Shown one piece after another: positions 46,242-57,920 of a stretch of 64,000 nt of DNA. The translations under genes and the position numbers were made by a program. Under the pieces are notes generated by a model. The model saw only the letters and a program-made list of their open reading frames with translations. It made no database searches and was not told where the DNA came from. Source of the stretch: Rhipicephalus microplus (lineage: Eukaryota > Arthropoda > Arachnida > Ixodida > Ixodidae); contig NC_134705.1 in assembly GCF_043290135.1 (NCBI RefSeq), positions 36,521,771 through 36,585,770 on the forward strand. Reading direction: 5' to 3'. How positions within the stretch are numbered: position 1 is the first letter of the stretch; each line of letters begins with the position of its first letter.

Positions 46242-46775
46242 ATGACAGCAGCATCAGAAGACCTTGACATCCCTAAGTACACCGGATGAGCGGACGACGG
46301 ACCCGTACAGGACTGGTTCAACCTGTTCGAGCTCCATGCCACCGCTGCATCATGGTCGGAACGGGAGATGATCATAAACTTCACTGACTACATCTCAGGT
46401 GAGACATTCAAGTTTTACCTCACCCACATCTTCGAGAACGATGAGTCTTGGAAAAAGATCAAAGAAGAAATGATCAGTCGTTTCAAGGAATACGATGAAG
46501 ACCTGTCCACACTTCATCAGCGGAAAGCTTTTCAACTCGCCCATCAGAGTTACGCGAAGTCTTCCCGCAGTAAGCCTATTTTCCAAACGAGACCTCAGAG
46601 AAAATATACCACCATTGTACCATCATATGACTCTTCCAAAAAAACGTCACGCATTCGAACACCGACCAGTAACTTGCACTTCGCAAGAGACAAGGTAAAG
46701 CCTCCGTATACCGAAAGGAATTTAGACCATTTCGGCAAAAGACTAAACCTAAAGCCGGCTTCCCAAGAACAATGA
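46242..46775 (+). pseudogene. Retrotransposon Gag-like protein, one in-frame stop
   Basis: From ATG 46242-46244 the frame reads 'MTAASEDLDIPKYTG', a TGA at 46287-46289, then 'DDGPVQDWFNLFELHATAASW', 'MIINFTDYISGETFKFYL' and 'WKKIKEEMISRFKEYDEDL'. This is the W..FE..A..W / L.G.A..Y / W..I...M..RF pattern of Gypsy-type capsid domains. The later part is basic and low in hydrophobics, as a nucleocapsid-like tail without a CCHC knuckle. Capsid protein would package element RNA in the cytoplasm. Its stop overlaps the ATG of the next frame by ATGA. Confidence 0.7.
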
Positions 46776-47680
46776 AATCGGCATTTTCAACGTGTTCACT
46801 GCACCACAACACTTCACATTTTACTGAACCACCCGAATTCCTTGATGCTTCGTGTCACACACAAGGCCCAGACTGTTTCGAGCGTGCGACGGAATTCACG
46901 CGTGACGAACTAGTGAATCCTCCCAATACCAGCCCCTACCCTGATGTTTCGGACCAGGGTCGTTCGACAGACATTGCCAGCCAAACTACGCTGCAAAAAG
47001 AAAAACATACGCCATCAGAACCACCTGAAACCATGTCTGTTGTGTTCTCATCGTCAAGTGACAACACACATGTGAATCAAAGCACTGCAGGAATTTCGAA
47101 TCCACCAACGCCGGCGCATTGTCAACTGACAGAAACATTTACGATCAAGGATGACTCACAACCATCTTGGGAGCGTTCTCATGAGCCTGTCACGCTGCTT
47201 TCATCGCAGGACAAGCCTAGCAGTACAGTGTCGACTACTGACAATCTACTGATCACATCACCATCTAAAGAAAAGCAGACTCATGTTCCTGAAAGAGGCC
47301 CTTCTGACGAACTTTCACAAGAAGACGAGCAATTTCAACAAAGGCAACTCCACGAACTCCAAGAACTCCAACGGCTACTCAAACAAGAACAACGATCAAG
47401 TGAAACCTCCTCACGAGTACATTTGTGGCTGAAAGATCATCAGAGACAACATCAATTAAAGAAGCAAAGACGAAGTCGATGCCTAAGCCATCTTCGCAGA
47501 AAGCAACGTCGACAAAGTTTTCTGCACCAGTTCTCAACGCCGTGTTTACGATTCAACAAACTGAGAGAACACCACAGAAAGCTACGAAAGAGACGTGGCC
47601 TGGCTCATACCCCATGTTTATTCACTGTCACTTCTTCTTTCTCGGCTTCTACCAACCATCGCTACCTTCATACGTCACAC
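46772..47680 (+). CDS. Disordered Ser/Thr- and Gln-rich ORF following gag, function unknown
   Basis: Starts at an ATG overlapping the gag stop (ATGA, 46772-46775). It encodes about 300 residues of polar sequence: a Ser/Thr/Pro-rich first two thirds, then a Gln/Glu/Leu heptad-like segment ('EDEQFQQRQLHELQELQRLL', probably coiled coil), then Lys/Arg-rich. The frame runs through the right 87-bp repeat into the microsatellite, so its true C-terminus is unclear. There is no CCHC, protease or RT motif. It may be the second part of the gag polyprotein separated by a shift, or a separate reading frame of the element. Confidence 0.45.
47592..47678 (-). repeat. 87-bp inverted repeat, right copy
   Basis: Inverted partner of 46023-46109, ending CATACGTCAC directly before the right ACAT array. 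Confidence 0.9.
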
Positions 47681-47838
47681 ACATACATACATACATACAT
47701 ACATACATACATACATACATACATACATACATACATACATACATACATACATACATACATACATACATACATACATACATACATACATACATACATACAT
47801 ACATACATACATACATACATACATACATACATACATAC
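47680..47838. repeat. ACAT tetranucleotide array, right (~160 bp)
   Basis: About 40 perfect ACAT repeats, in the same orientation as the left array. Confidence 0.97.
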
Positions 47839-50800
47839 ACTGAGGTGCAAATATTAAAATAAAAGTAAGACAAGAATTCTAATACACTCATTTTGGACAT
47901 ACAGAAAGTAACTCACGAGATAAATCCATCAGCACTGTTATGTCTGAACTCGGTGTTTCTCGAATCATGTCGGAAAAGCTTGATGCACAGTTTCTGTTGC
48001 TGCCGAGTGAGAAGCAGTTTTTGTAAGAAATGAAAGAATAAAGCCTTCGACAATATCATGCTAAAGAAAAAGGCTGTCCATCAAAATTTTGTACATGCCT
48101 GCAATATTACTATGTTTATTAACATAGCTTGCCTCATTCACAACCCACATACAAAACATGTTAGGACACTTGGTCTGAAAAGTCGGCACAGCGCAAAGCT
48201 CTTCCAGACAATACATGAATAATACAATTCTAAGCTGCTGAGTTCCTGCAAACAGTGTCTATACTGACAGCTATAGACCAAATTTGGATTCTCGAAAACA
48301 CTCCTCAAAAAGACTTCAAAGTTTGCACATCAACACAGTTCCCATTGAGCTGTCTGTTAGTCTGCTTAAAAAAGTTCAGTTCACTGGCGGGCAAAGACTG
48401 TACACTAATTATGTGAGGTGACGCTCCAGTGCACTGCATGTATGTCTTGGCTGCTGGCCAACTACGATGTTGCTCAGAACATATGTGTAAAGTCACAACT
48501 AGTGCTATCCGACTACAAAGTAATTATGTGTAATTTGCATGAAACAGGGAACACAATAAAAGAACACAAGAACATTTATCTTCACACAGTTAAAAAAATG
48601 TAAATACATTTGCATAGAGTTTTAACAGCTCATCTGAGAATAGTATCAATGGTCATAAACACATTGTTACTTCCACTAACAAACAAGAAGCCAGCTTTCA
48701 CATTAGAGTATACCAGTACCTACGTAGGGCTAAACAATTTTACAGGTACCTAGAAAAAATACTTGAATGCATGCTATAGCCACATATAAATTCAAATAAA
48801 TACAATTATTTCTAGTCTGAGTAAAGCTGCATAGATGATAAGTCACTTGCATAGTACACAATTACATTATGAACAGACCTATCGGAGCAAAGTATACATT
48901 AAAAAAGTTAAACTCACAGGGTAGAAACAGAGAAGTAGCCTGTTGAAGGACGGAGAGGAGGTGGGATAACAATACACAAGCACTGAAATCTACTGTTAAA
49001 TATACTAGGAGCAGTGATTTTCCTCTTCCTTTCAAATAAAATTATCCACCTAAATTCACTTCCCAGAGCTTATACACAATACACACATGGCATCATTTGT
49101 GCTATACAAATGAGTGTATACTAAAGTATTATTTCTACTAAATGCAAGGTTACCGTATTCATGGCTTTACTTCTTGTAGTAGAAAGAATTGAAACACAGT
49201 TACCATTGCCGACCACGAATGCTGGGATTTATGGCAGTTAAATGCAGAGACACGCATGCACTTAGATTAACATGCATGTTGAAAACTACAGCTCAAAATT
49301 ATTTGTCCGCCAATACTACAGCAGCCTTTAAATTAGTGCCATATTTTGGCATCTTCTATGAAAAATTTAAATAATTTGGAATGCAAGCAATGGAACGGCT
49401 GAATAATGCACTGCTAAGAAGTTGAACTGCAGCTGCACAGAATGTTACGTATACGATTCAAACTGCTCCTGAAATCACAATGTGCAATTTCTGCGGTCGT
49501 AAACTTTCAGCAGGAGAACAGTCACTGGCAGTCCCTTTCTACTTGTTGATCTTCTGTCCTCTGTTCTTGATATACTGTACATGACCGTGGAGCACCGGAT
49601 TCATTTTTACTGCTGGAACTTAGAAAAATAGAGATCGTTGTCACAAGCATGCTACATGCAGACGTATACAGTTGCTAGATATGTGCTCATATTTACAGAT
49701 GTATTTTCAGAGGCTGATGACAAGTACGCACAAAAAATAAAAAGAAACTCAGTCTCAACACGCACACATATAGTGAAGACTGTAAATATGTTTCATTATA
49801 ATACAAGAGCAAAACTACAATTTTATAGATGAAGGCATGAAACTTCTGCCGGGCATAATAGACCAATAAAGTTTCTTCTATTTCAACTTTACACTAGGTG
49901 CGAGTAGCATACCACGAATAAGTTCACTAAGAAATACAAGTTCGACTGCATTACAACAAAACAGCTAATGTTCATCTTTTAAAGGCTATCTAACATAGCC
50001 AGCTCACCATACCACGGTATAAAAGCAAATAGACAGTGTAAAAGACACAAAGCACTTGTGGATTATGAGTGTGCTTGTTTCTCGCATCTATTATTCCAAA
50101 CAAAGAAAACCTTTCAAAAATGCGCTTCATCAGGGGAAATAATCATATGCAACAAACACAATGGGCTTCTACAGGTGCCGCCAACACTCATGATTATTGT
50201 TGATATCAGCGTCTTGCCGGATGAATATGCTGTGTCCTCCGTAGAACACCAAAGAAGCGTTCCCTGACTTTGCTTGCATGTGTGCTGGCTGCATCGCCCT
50301 GCTGCTTAAGAAGGCTAGCGACAAACAGAGAGATGAAAAGCTATGGCTTTTAAACACACTGAACGTCACCTTTAGAGATCAACAATGCATACTTAGGCCA
50401 GGTACAATTTGGAAAAAAATATATCACTATGCAATTGTGGTGAACACGTTCGGCTGAAACACAACATGCCACAGCACTGAGAGAGAAAAAGCTACATTAG
50501 GTATAAGATGCAGCTACTGGCCCTGTGTCATCTGAGGCTTGTTCAATAGGTCTTTCTCCTTCTAAGTTGTGAACAGCCAGGTGATTTTTACCCACTAGCT
50601 ATTTCCTTCCAGAGCACTTGATCTACAAAGTGAGTCAAAAGCTCGAGAGCTCAATAAGGAATCAAAGTATTTGTGCTCGTTCAAAAGAACAAACTTTTGA
50701 GCCTCAGATGATTGAAGTTTCATTCATAAGCTTCAGGCTTTCAACTTTCAACATCCTTAATTATCTCGGAATTTAGTTCTACTAATGATGAATAAGCATT

Positions 50801-50867
50801 AAGTGTGAGAATAATACAGGTATCCACAGCAAGCAACCTTGCTAGGCTTTTCAATGTGCACAGTAAG
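47839..50867. other. AT-rich gene-free tract
   Basis: No frame longer than about 70 codons, and no recognisable element. Composition is similar to 9.9-13.5 kb. Long UTR, intron or old neutral DNA are all possible. Confidence 0.5.
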
Positions 50868-50940
50868 TCATCATCATCATCAGCGTGACTACGTCCACTG
50901 CAGGACAAAGGCCTCTCCCATGTTCCGCCAGTAAGCGGTG
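50868..50940 (-). mobile_element. 5'-truncated RTE-type tail
   Basis: The minus strand reads the last codons of an RTE ORF ('GEAFVLQWT' then stop), followed by GTAGTCACGC and a TGATGATGATG tail. It matches the end of the 31.9-33.9 kb element ('EEFVLQWA' stop, same tail). Only about 70 bp inserted. Confidence 0.85.
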
Positions 50941-52386
50941 TTCACTTAATCGTATGTAGTAAAGGAAAACTAACCTTGCAGCCAGCCGTTAGGCAGTTTT
51001 GTGCTCTCGAAGCTCCCAAGGAGATCGCAGTCCTTTCAAATGAGGCTGCCATGCATGCTTCTAGGCCACATTCAGGTCCGCTGAATGATAACTGTCCCTG
51101 CAGTGACAGACTTGCACAGTTAGGGAGCACATGTCCTTCCTATTTTTGTACAGGTGCTCCAAGTCATGATGAGGATTGATGCACCAGTGTGTGCAATCGA
51201 TGCATCACGGGACCTTAATAAACTACTCTCTGTGATCTGTGAAGAGCTAAAAACGAGATATTTAAAAACAATCATTAAAAACACCCACTTCTAGTACTTA
51301 TTTCACAAAGCTATCACTCCGTCAAAATGATCAAATCTGCTTTAATCACTTTGAAGAAAACCGAAGCCCCACGTAATATTTACGTACCGCATTATATATG
51401 TCCTAGTGAAGTATGGAGCTACCACAGCGGTAATGGTCTATATAACTAATTTTTCAAAATAACATGAATTCCTCAAGTGCAACCTGGCTCCTGAAAAATA
51501 CATTCACATTAACTTTCCAACTGTCAAACAGGGTAATAATACAGGCCCATCCTAATCATCAAACAAGAGCTCACTTATATCAAATCACAAAATCTTTTTA
51601 TATATTTGCCAACCTCTCCATGGTATATGTATGCATACAACAGTAGTAGCATATTTTTCATGCATGAATTTAACATACGGATACATTATATCTGATAAGC
51701 TTAAAAACTTGCACACGTTATAGTACTGCGTGAAGAGCAACAAATTAGGTTCTGCAAGGTCAACTAACCAATGGCAGCATTTAGTAGCCGTCAGTGTCAC
51801 GAGGAACCAAGTGTCCTCTAGGGCCAACAGGAAAAGGACATCTGCTAACAGGAAGCTGCCGATGACAGCAATGAAGAGCTGGCCAGGCGTGCACGTCCAT
51901 TAATATAGTGTAAGAACTGGCCATGACCGGCTGTTGTCAAGGCTCTAGTGCCGTGCAAAACAATAGCCAGACGAACTCGGAAACCTGTAGCTAGCCGGTA
52001 CTGGCCTACAACTTCATCCAAAACAAGGCACCGGGAAAATCTTTGCTCTTTCTGGGGGCCGGAGGGAAGCCTTACGTTCATGGGCTCTCGCTGGCACACA
52101 GAACTCTCAAAATCTTACCAAAGAACAGTTCATGGGCTCTCGCTGGCACATAGAACTCTCAAGTTCGTACCGAAGAACAGTCTAGGCGCACTGCCAAAGT
52201 AACACGATCCACAACAGAATGTACATCTCGCAGCTTCGGTTCATCACATCACAGCGCTAAGACTATGGATATCACAAAAAGGAGAAGTGACGAGTTAACA
52301 AAGAAAAACGCCAAGCTCCACCAACGCAACATTGCAGGGCAAAACATTCATCAACGCTGTATTTCAAATTTTATTCACACCAGCAC
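50941..52386. other. Unassigned stretch, no gene recognised
   Basis: Frames of 60-84 codons near 50.95-51.18 and 51.85-52.2 kb have no recognisable domain. A 52-bp tandem duplication lies at its right end. Confidence 0.4.
52077..52180. repeat. 52-bp unit tandemly duplicated
   Basis: Two adjacent copies both begin TTCATGGGCTCTCGCTGGCA and end GAAGAACAG or AAAGAACAG, with a few substitutions between them. Confidence 0.88.
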
Positions 52387-52389
52387 AGC

Positions 52390-53180
52390 TTTTTAGGGGC
52401 GAAGCTCCTTATGGCGTGGCTTGTGCATCCCTCGTAGTACGTAACCACCAGTGGCACATACCCGAAATAGCGGTCCTTACGATTTTGACCTCCAAGGTGG
52501 TTCCGGTGAGAGATTTCTTCTGTGCGTTGTTGAACAATAAAAGATAGTGCTCAATGCACATGTTAATGGCTGCTAAGGGGGAATGAGAGACAGAAGCATT
52601 CGGCCTCTAGGTAACGCGCACGCTGCGATCCCCATTAGCAGCTATTGGCATGTACATAGAGCACGATCTGACAAGAAAGGGTTGCTACGTTATACTCGCT
52701 GGGTGTAACATCCTTAGTTTTAGAAAGGTTTAGCGAGCGTTGGGCCGCATAGCCATGAATACAGTGAACAAGTATACACCATGAACTTGAGGTGGTTAAA
52801 GGTGGGAAGTAAACCCAAAGCGCAAGCCGTAAGAAAGTGTGCATGTGCCACCTCCCGTTTAGTCCTTGAAATGTCCGCTGGATGGCGATGCTTCTATATG
52901 GAGATTATATGATGAAAAGATGCGAGATGGTGGTACTTGGAGTGCTGAGTAGATGGACGAACGGACACACAGACAGATGCATGGATGGACGCATGAACGG
53001 ACGCAGGCGCGGATGCATGGACGAACGTAGGGACGGACGCACGAACTGACGCACGCACGGACGGGTGGATGGACGCATGGACGGTTACACAGACGTACGC
53101 AGGAACGGACGGAAGCAAGAACGAATGGACGGACGAATGCTTCGCCCCACTCCCCATCATTCACTCCGTGGATATGCTGC
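52390..53180 (+). repeat. Second repeat family: hairpin AGGGGCGAAGCTCC end plus GGAC minisatellite
   Basis: The left end TTTTAGGGGCGAAGCTCC contains the stem GGGGC-GAA-GCTCC (52396-52408). About 550 bp of unique element sequence follows, then a degenerate GGACGNAC minisatellite (about 52950-53140), then GCTTCGCCCCACTC and CATTCACTCCGTG. The last part matches 36481-36515. The boundaries are inferred from this match. No protein is encoded. Confidence 0.65.
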
Positions 53181-53313
53181 CATTTTTTCACAAATCTTGG
53201 AAACGTCAACACATTACAACAGATCACACCGAACATTGTTTCACTCCCGAACACCAGATTGCTCACAAGAAAATAGAAGCGTATGGGCTAACCAGTGGCG
53301 AAGCAAGAAGCGA

Positions 53314-53560
53314 TTGATTGATTGATTGATATGTGGGGTTTAACGTCCCAAAACCACTATATGATTATGAGAGACGCCGTAGTGGAGGGCTCCGGAAATT
53401 TAGACCACCTGGGGTTCTTTAACGTGCACCCAAATCTGAGCACACAGGCCTACAACATTTCCGCCTCCATCGGAAATGCAGCCGCCGCAGCCGGGATTTG
53501 AACCCGCGCCCTGCGGATCAGCAGCCGAGTACCTTAGCCACTAGACCACCGCGGCGGGGC
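53314..53560 (-). mobile_element. tRNA-derived SINE (Ruka-like) with 12-bp target duplication
   Basis: Minus-strand, nearly intact copy from TTGATTGATTGATATGTGG to CCACCGCGGCGGGGC. AGCAAGAAGCGA is present at 53302-53313 and again at 53561-53572. Confidence 0.95.
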
Positions 53561-53572
53561 AGCAAGAAGCGA

Positions 53573-56411
53573 GCATAGCGCGTAATTCATACGCTTCCGT
53601 ACGTACTTGGGGTCATTCAGGTAAGGTGCCAAAACACTGTAAATTCAAAATGTCGCACAGCACCCAACTGAAAGACTGGAGGTGTGAAGTTAACGAACTG
53701 TTACCAGCGCACAAACACACATATTGCAGCCTTCTCGAGTGCTAGTTGTCGATGAAGCACAGGCACTGATGTCGCTTGATAAACGCACCGAGGCGCAGAC
53801 TTTTCTACGTGTCACCGTACCCCTATTCACTGCCGCTGGTTCTCACACCGTTTAATAGCACCGAAAAAGCAGCGGTATTCACAATACATCCAGTCGAACG
53901 CTGAAGGAATTAAAGCGAGAGGCGTTTGCTAAAATTCGCACCGACTGATATGCTGTTTACGACGCCATGTTGTTTCCGACGACTGCGCAGCACGTCAGAG
54001 AACATGGAGTAAGGAAGAACTGTAAAATAGCTCTTAGAAAGTACTAGCGCATTTTTCACGGCATGACTAAATTTGCTCTTATGTGCGAGGGGGATGATAT
54101 GATGAGCACGAGAGGTGTGCCAGATTAAAGAAGTGTTTTGGCAACGTCACAGAGTGAGCTGATGTTGAGGGTATTGCTTCACAACCAATCACAAGCTGTG
54201 GCTGTCGGCCAAGCCGTCGTCTGCTCGCGTTTGTCGTCGCCTTCGATCAGAGCATGCGACGGGGATTCGCCTTCATAACGCAATTATTCCCAGATCAAGT
54301 GGTCGCTGCGTCGCACGAAATACATGTCAGTGGCTCACTCTATCTTTGAATGATATTCATGCGCCACGTTAAACGGCTGGTAATTGTCACAAGGACGCAT
54401 TCAGCCAAGGTTTGCTCCAGAATTCTGATGTTTTGCATACTTCCGCTGTCATTTATTGTCACTAGGGTCATTTTATTCCGACTGCTTGCCATATAATCAC
54501 GGTTCATATCGGTTTCTAAACATTGGAGGTGGAAACATGATTTGTTTGTAGTTCCATGCATAATCGCGTACACCCATAATACACTTTCGTTACAAAGTAC
54601 GCGCCATTCCAGATCGTCCCAAAGTGTATCGACAGCTGCATTTCAGTGATCGTACCCATTGAACAGTTAGAGCCAATCGAAGTACACTAGAGCACAAGCT
54701 TTATAAGCCACTCACTGAAAAGTTCATCTCATTTTTATTTCCAATAGCGTGCAAGAATTGTGCTCCCATTAACCTCTTTGGTGTTAATTTCCGCCAATGA
54801 GGCAAGGATCTCCAGTCGTACTTTTAATTGGATGAGATGAGGCGCAACACATCAACATAACAAATAAGGTTGATCCTATGCCGTGCCGCGTTTGAATGCA
54901 CCGACCATTCACGGAGCACGTTGGTTTTATCAAACCACGAATCCTTACAAGCATAATTTTACGCCATTGACGCCCCATAGAATTCTTCAATCACTGCGAC
55001 TTCAAACTTATTCGACGACAGTGGTTGCCAATGCCATCCACTGCATACAAGGAAAAAAACACGCAAAACTCAAAGCGCCGAAAGAAATAAAAACGCACCA
55101 GCAGTCATCAGGCAGCTCCATGGGCGTGAATTAACTCAAAACCAACAAGAGCACAAAAGTATACCGCCCCTACGGCAATTTCCAAGTAGCAACATTGTTT
55201 TAAAAGCCGTCCAGACCACTCTTATAATTTTCTGTTAGCCATGCCACTTTTACGCAAAATTTTGTTTCGTGAATCCCCTTACGAGCACTTTTCGGGGACG
55301 TAAGCCATTGTAGCAACTGCATCACCATCGCTGACATGTTCCCGGGCAGTCACAGCGTGCTTTATTGCAGCGGCTGATGTGACAACAATGGCCTCTTACG
55401 ACGTTTTTTTTTTTGTTTCTTGAATCGACTTACGCAACAAAATTTCTCTTGCGCAAAAATGTTTTCGTAAGTAAGTTTTCTGAATGCAGCCCCAGGGGCC
55501 GAATTCACAAAACTCAATAACGAAGCTCAATAACGTTGACGTCTCTAGGAACTATCACCGGCACCTAATGTGGGCACAATGCATAAAGGTTGAGCAGAAA
55601 TATTTTGATCACGTCAGTCTGCAAGGTTGTTGATGAGATGTACACTGTTGTGACAGCGAAGCCATGCGATATTTCAACAGTGCAAACGTCACCACCCATC
55701 TGCAGCGTCAGCGAGTTTAATTTGTCCATATAAAGTTTTGGTGGCAGTGCGCATTTTGATTAGAACTCAATTAACAGGTACGAAAAGACCAGCTACTTTC
55801 CGAATAGTTCTGGACATGATGCGAGCAGTTTTTCTTGTTGCTTTGGAAACGAAGTGGAGCCAGAGACGTTTTGGAATGCCCCATTTATCGAACCGCATGT
55901 GCTTCAGTGCCTCCACCTCATGAATGATGAAGTCATCGGACACGTCAATGTTTAGGGAAATCTTGTAATGCTCTTCCTAGCAAGGTACAGCTGCGGCCAC
56001 GTCTGTGTAGAGCGCTCTAGCAGCCGGTTTTTGCTCTACGGGCCGAAACCTTCAGGCAGTTTAGGGCTCTTAAGTGGTGTGTCAGGAGCATTACGGCCAA
56101 TTTGTCATGCTGACCACGCCAGAGGCTGATACTGCCCCGAGGTTTCACCCCGCTGAGCAAAAGCGGCTCTTCACGTGTTCTACACAGACTTCGGCGCGGC
56201 TGAAAATGTTTTGTTGAAGAATACTTTTATACGTTCATTGACAATGAACCACTGGTAAATGGTTTATATGCGTAGCTCGCCGTTATTGAGATATACAATA
56301 TTGGGGACGTGACCTAGTTAGTTATGCAGCGCGCTGAAAAGTGAGGTGTCACCGGTACGAATCCCCGGTGCGTGTCTTGCTAATGTCTCATCTGATTCAT
56401 TTTTGTCGTGG

Positions 56412-56413
<2 letters not shown>
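53573..56413. other. Unassigned stretch, no gene recognised
   Basis: Scattered short frames only. At 56355-56385 a CACCGG..CCGGTG stem around TACGAATC resembles a tRNA T arm and may be a tRNA-derived relic. No complete tRNA was folded. Confidence 0.4.

Positions 56414-56480
<67 letters not shown>
56414..56480. repeat. TA dinucleotide array, left of Gypsy B
   Basis: About 33 TA repeats immediately outside the left LTR end of Gypsy B. Confidence 0.97.
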
Positions 56481-56482
<2 letters not shown>

Positions 56483-56598
56483 CCGCGCACGAAACAAAGA
56501 ACGAAGACGATGTGCGTGCCAACAGTCTCGTGAAAAGGGGGACTGAAGAAGACGACGTGCTTTTGTTTTTTGCTCGCCTGCTCTTGGCTCCTGCATAA

Positions 56599-57080
56599 CG
56601 TCCTTGACCAAGCACCGAATCATCACAGAGGACAAGGCTAGACCAATCCATCAAAATCCGTACCGTGTGGCTTCAAAAGAGTGAGAAGCGATAGAACAGC
56701 AGGTAACAAAAATGCTTGAAGACGACGTCATTCAACCGTCGAAAAGCCCCTGGGCATCACCTGTTGTTCTAGTGAAAAAGAAGGACGGCAGCCTGCGTTT
56801 CTGTGTGGACTATCGAAAGCTAAATCAGGTTACAAAAAAGGACGTGTACCCGCTTCCCCGCATAGATGATTCAATTGACAGGCTTCGAAACGCACGTTAC
56901 TTCTCTTCCATGTACTTAAACAGCGGATATTGGCAAATTGAAGTAGACCCCAGGGATCGTGAAAAAACCACTTTCGTGACGCCAGACGGACTGTACGAAT
57001 TTAAGGTTTTACCATTTGGCTTGTGCTCCGCTCCTGCTACGTTCCAGCGTCTCATGGATACCGTTCTCTCTGGCCTTAAA
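56599..57080 (+). pseudogene. Gypsy B reverse transcriptase, N-terminal part
   Basis: After the deletion joint the frame reads 'TSLTKHRIITEDKARPIHQ', a TGA, then '[20 protein letters not shown]', 'LRFCVDYRKLNQVTKKDVYP', 'DGLYEFKVLPFGLCSAPATF'. These are Ty3/Gypsy RT blocks. The position of the first catalytic Asp in the 'FSSM-L-SGYWQI' block is Tyr, so even this domain is catalytically broken. A TGA (57081-57083) sits in place of a Trp codon before the YLDD box. Confidence 0.92.
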
Positions 57081-57083
57081 TGA

Positions 57084-57920
57084 AGAGCCTGTCTAGTATA
57101 CCTTGACGACGTCATTGTGTTTTCTACAACGTTTGACGAACACCTTGAACGATTGCAAATGGTCTTGCAGGCCATACGGGCCGCAGGCCTGACGCTCAAG
57201 CCGGAGAAATGTCACTTCTGCTTTGAGGAACTGCAGTTTCTTGGCCATGTCGTCAGTTACGCAGGAGTTCGTCCAGACCCCGAAAAAGTTGCCGCCGTCG
57301 CACAGTTTCCAACACCATCAGATAAAAAGGCAGTGAGGCGTTTTCTGGGTCTCTGTGCATATTATCGGCGATTTATTCCAGATTTTGCGCGCATTGCGTC
57401 ACCTTTAACTCGTCTCACGAGGGATGACGTTGCATTTGTTTGGGGCGACGAACAGGAAGATGCTTTCAATGACTTGCGGCAACGTCTACAGACGACCCCC
57501 GTGCTTGCCCATTTTGATGACACAGCCCCTACAGTGCTCCATACTGACGCCAGCAATGTTGGCCTCGGAGCTGTGCTTGTACAGCGCCAGGATGGCGAGG
57601 AAAGAGTGATCGCTTACGCCAGCAGAACTCTGTCACGCACAGAAGCAAATTACTCGACCACTGAAAAGGAATGCCTCGCCGTGGTGTGGGCAGTTATGAA
57701 ATTTCGCCCATACCTGTACGGCCGCCCATTCAAAGTTATCAGTGACCACTATTCGTTGTGTTGATTAACAAGTCTGAAAGATCCTTCCGGGCGATTGGCA
57801 CGCTGGAGCCTTAGACTACCAGAGTTTGATATAACGATGGTGTATAAGTCGGGAAAACGACACACGGACGCCGACTGCCTATTTCGATAACCAATAGAGT
57901 CAGCTGCTGCTTTTCATGAA
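57084..57920 (+). pseudogene. Gypsy B RT palm/thumb and RNase H
   Basis: Contains '[19 protein letters not shown]' (YLDD), '[20 protein letters not shown]', '[18 protein letters not shown]', '[16 protein letters not shown]' (RNase H catalytic Asp), '[19 protein letters not shown]' and 'DHYSLC'. A TGA (57762-57764) replaces a Trp codon, and '[12 protein letters not shown]' and 'KRHTDADCL' continue in the same frame. Confidence 0.92.

Larger units (their letters stand above)
45843..47838 (+). mobile_element. gag-only retroelement bounded by 87-bp inverted repeats and ACAT microsatellites
   Basis: A 2-kb block with this order: ACAT array, 87-bp repeat (46023-46109), gag-like frames, the same 87-bp repeat inverted (47592-47678, three differences), ACAT array (47680-47838). 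The inverted repeats contain an AATAAA in the left-hand orientation. The two microsatellites are in the same orientation while the 87-bp repeats are inverted. No polymerase or integrase is present. It may be a non-autonomous element, a DIRS-like remnant, or a rearranged LTR element. Confidence 0.65.

Noticed and set aside
56330..56385. tRNA-like T arm before the TA array
   Set aside because: Only the T arm pairs; the rest of a cloverleaf is not seen.
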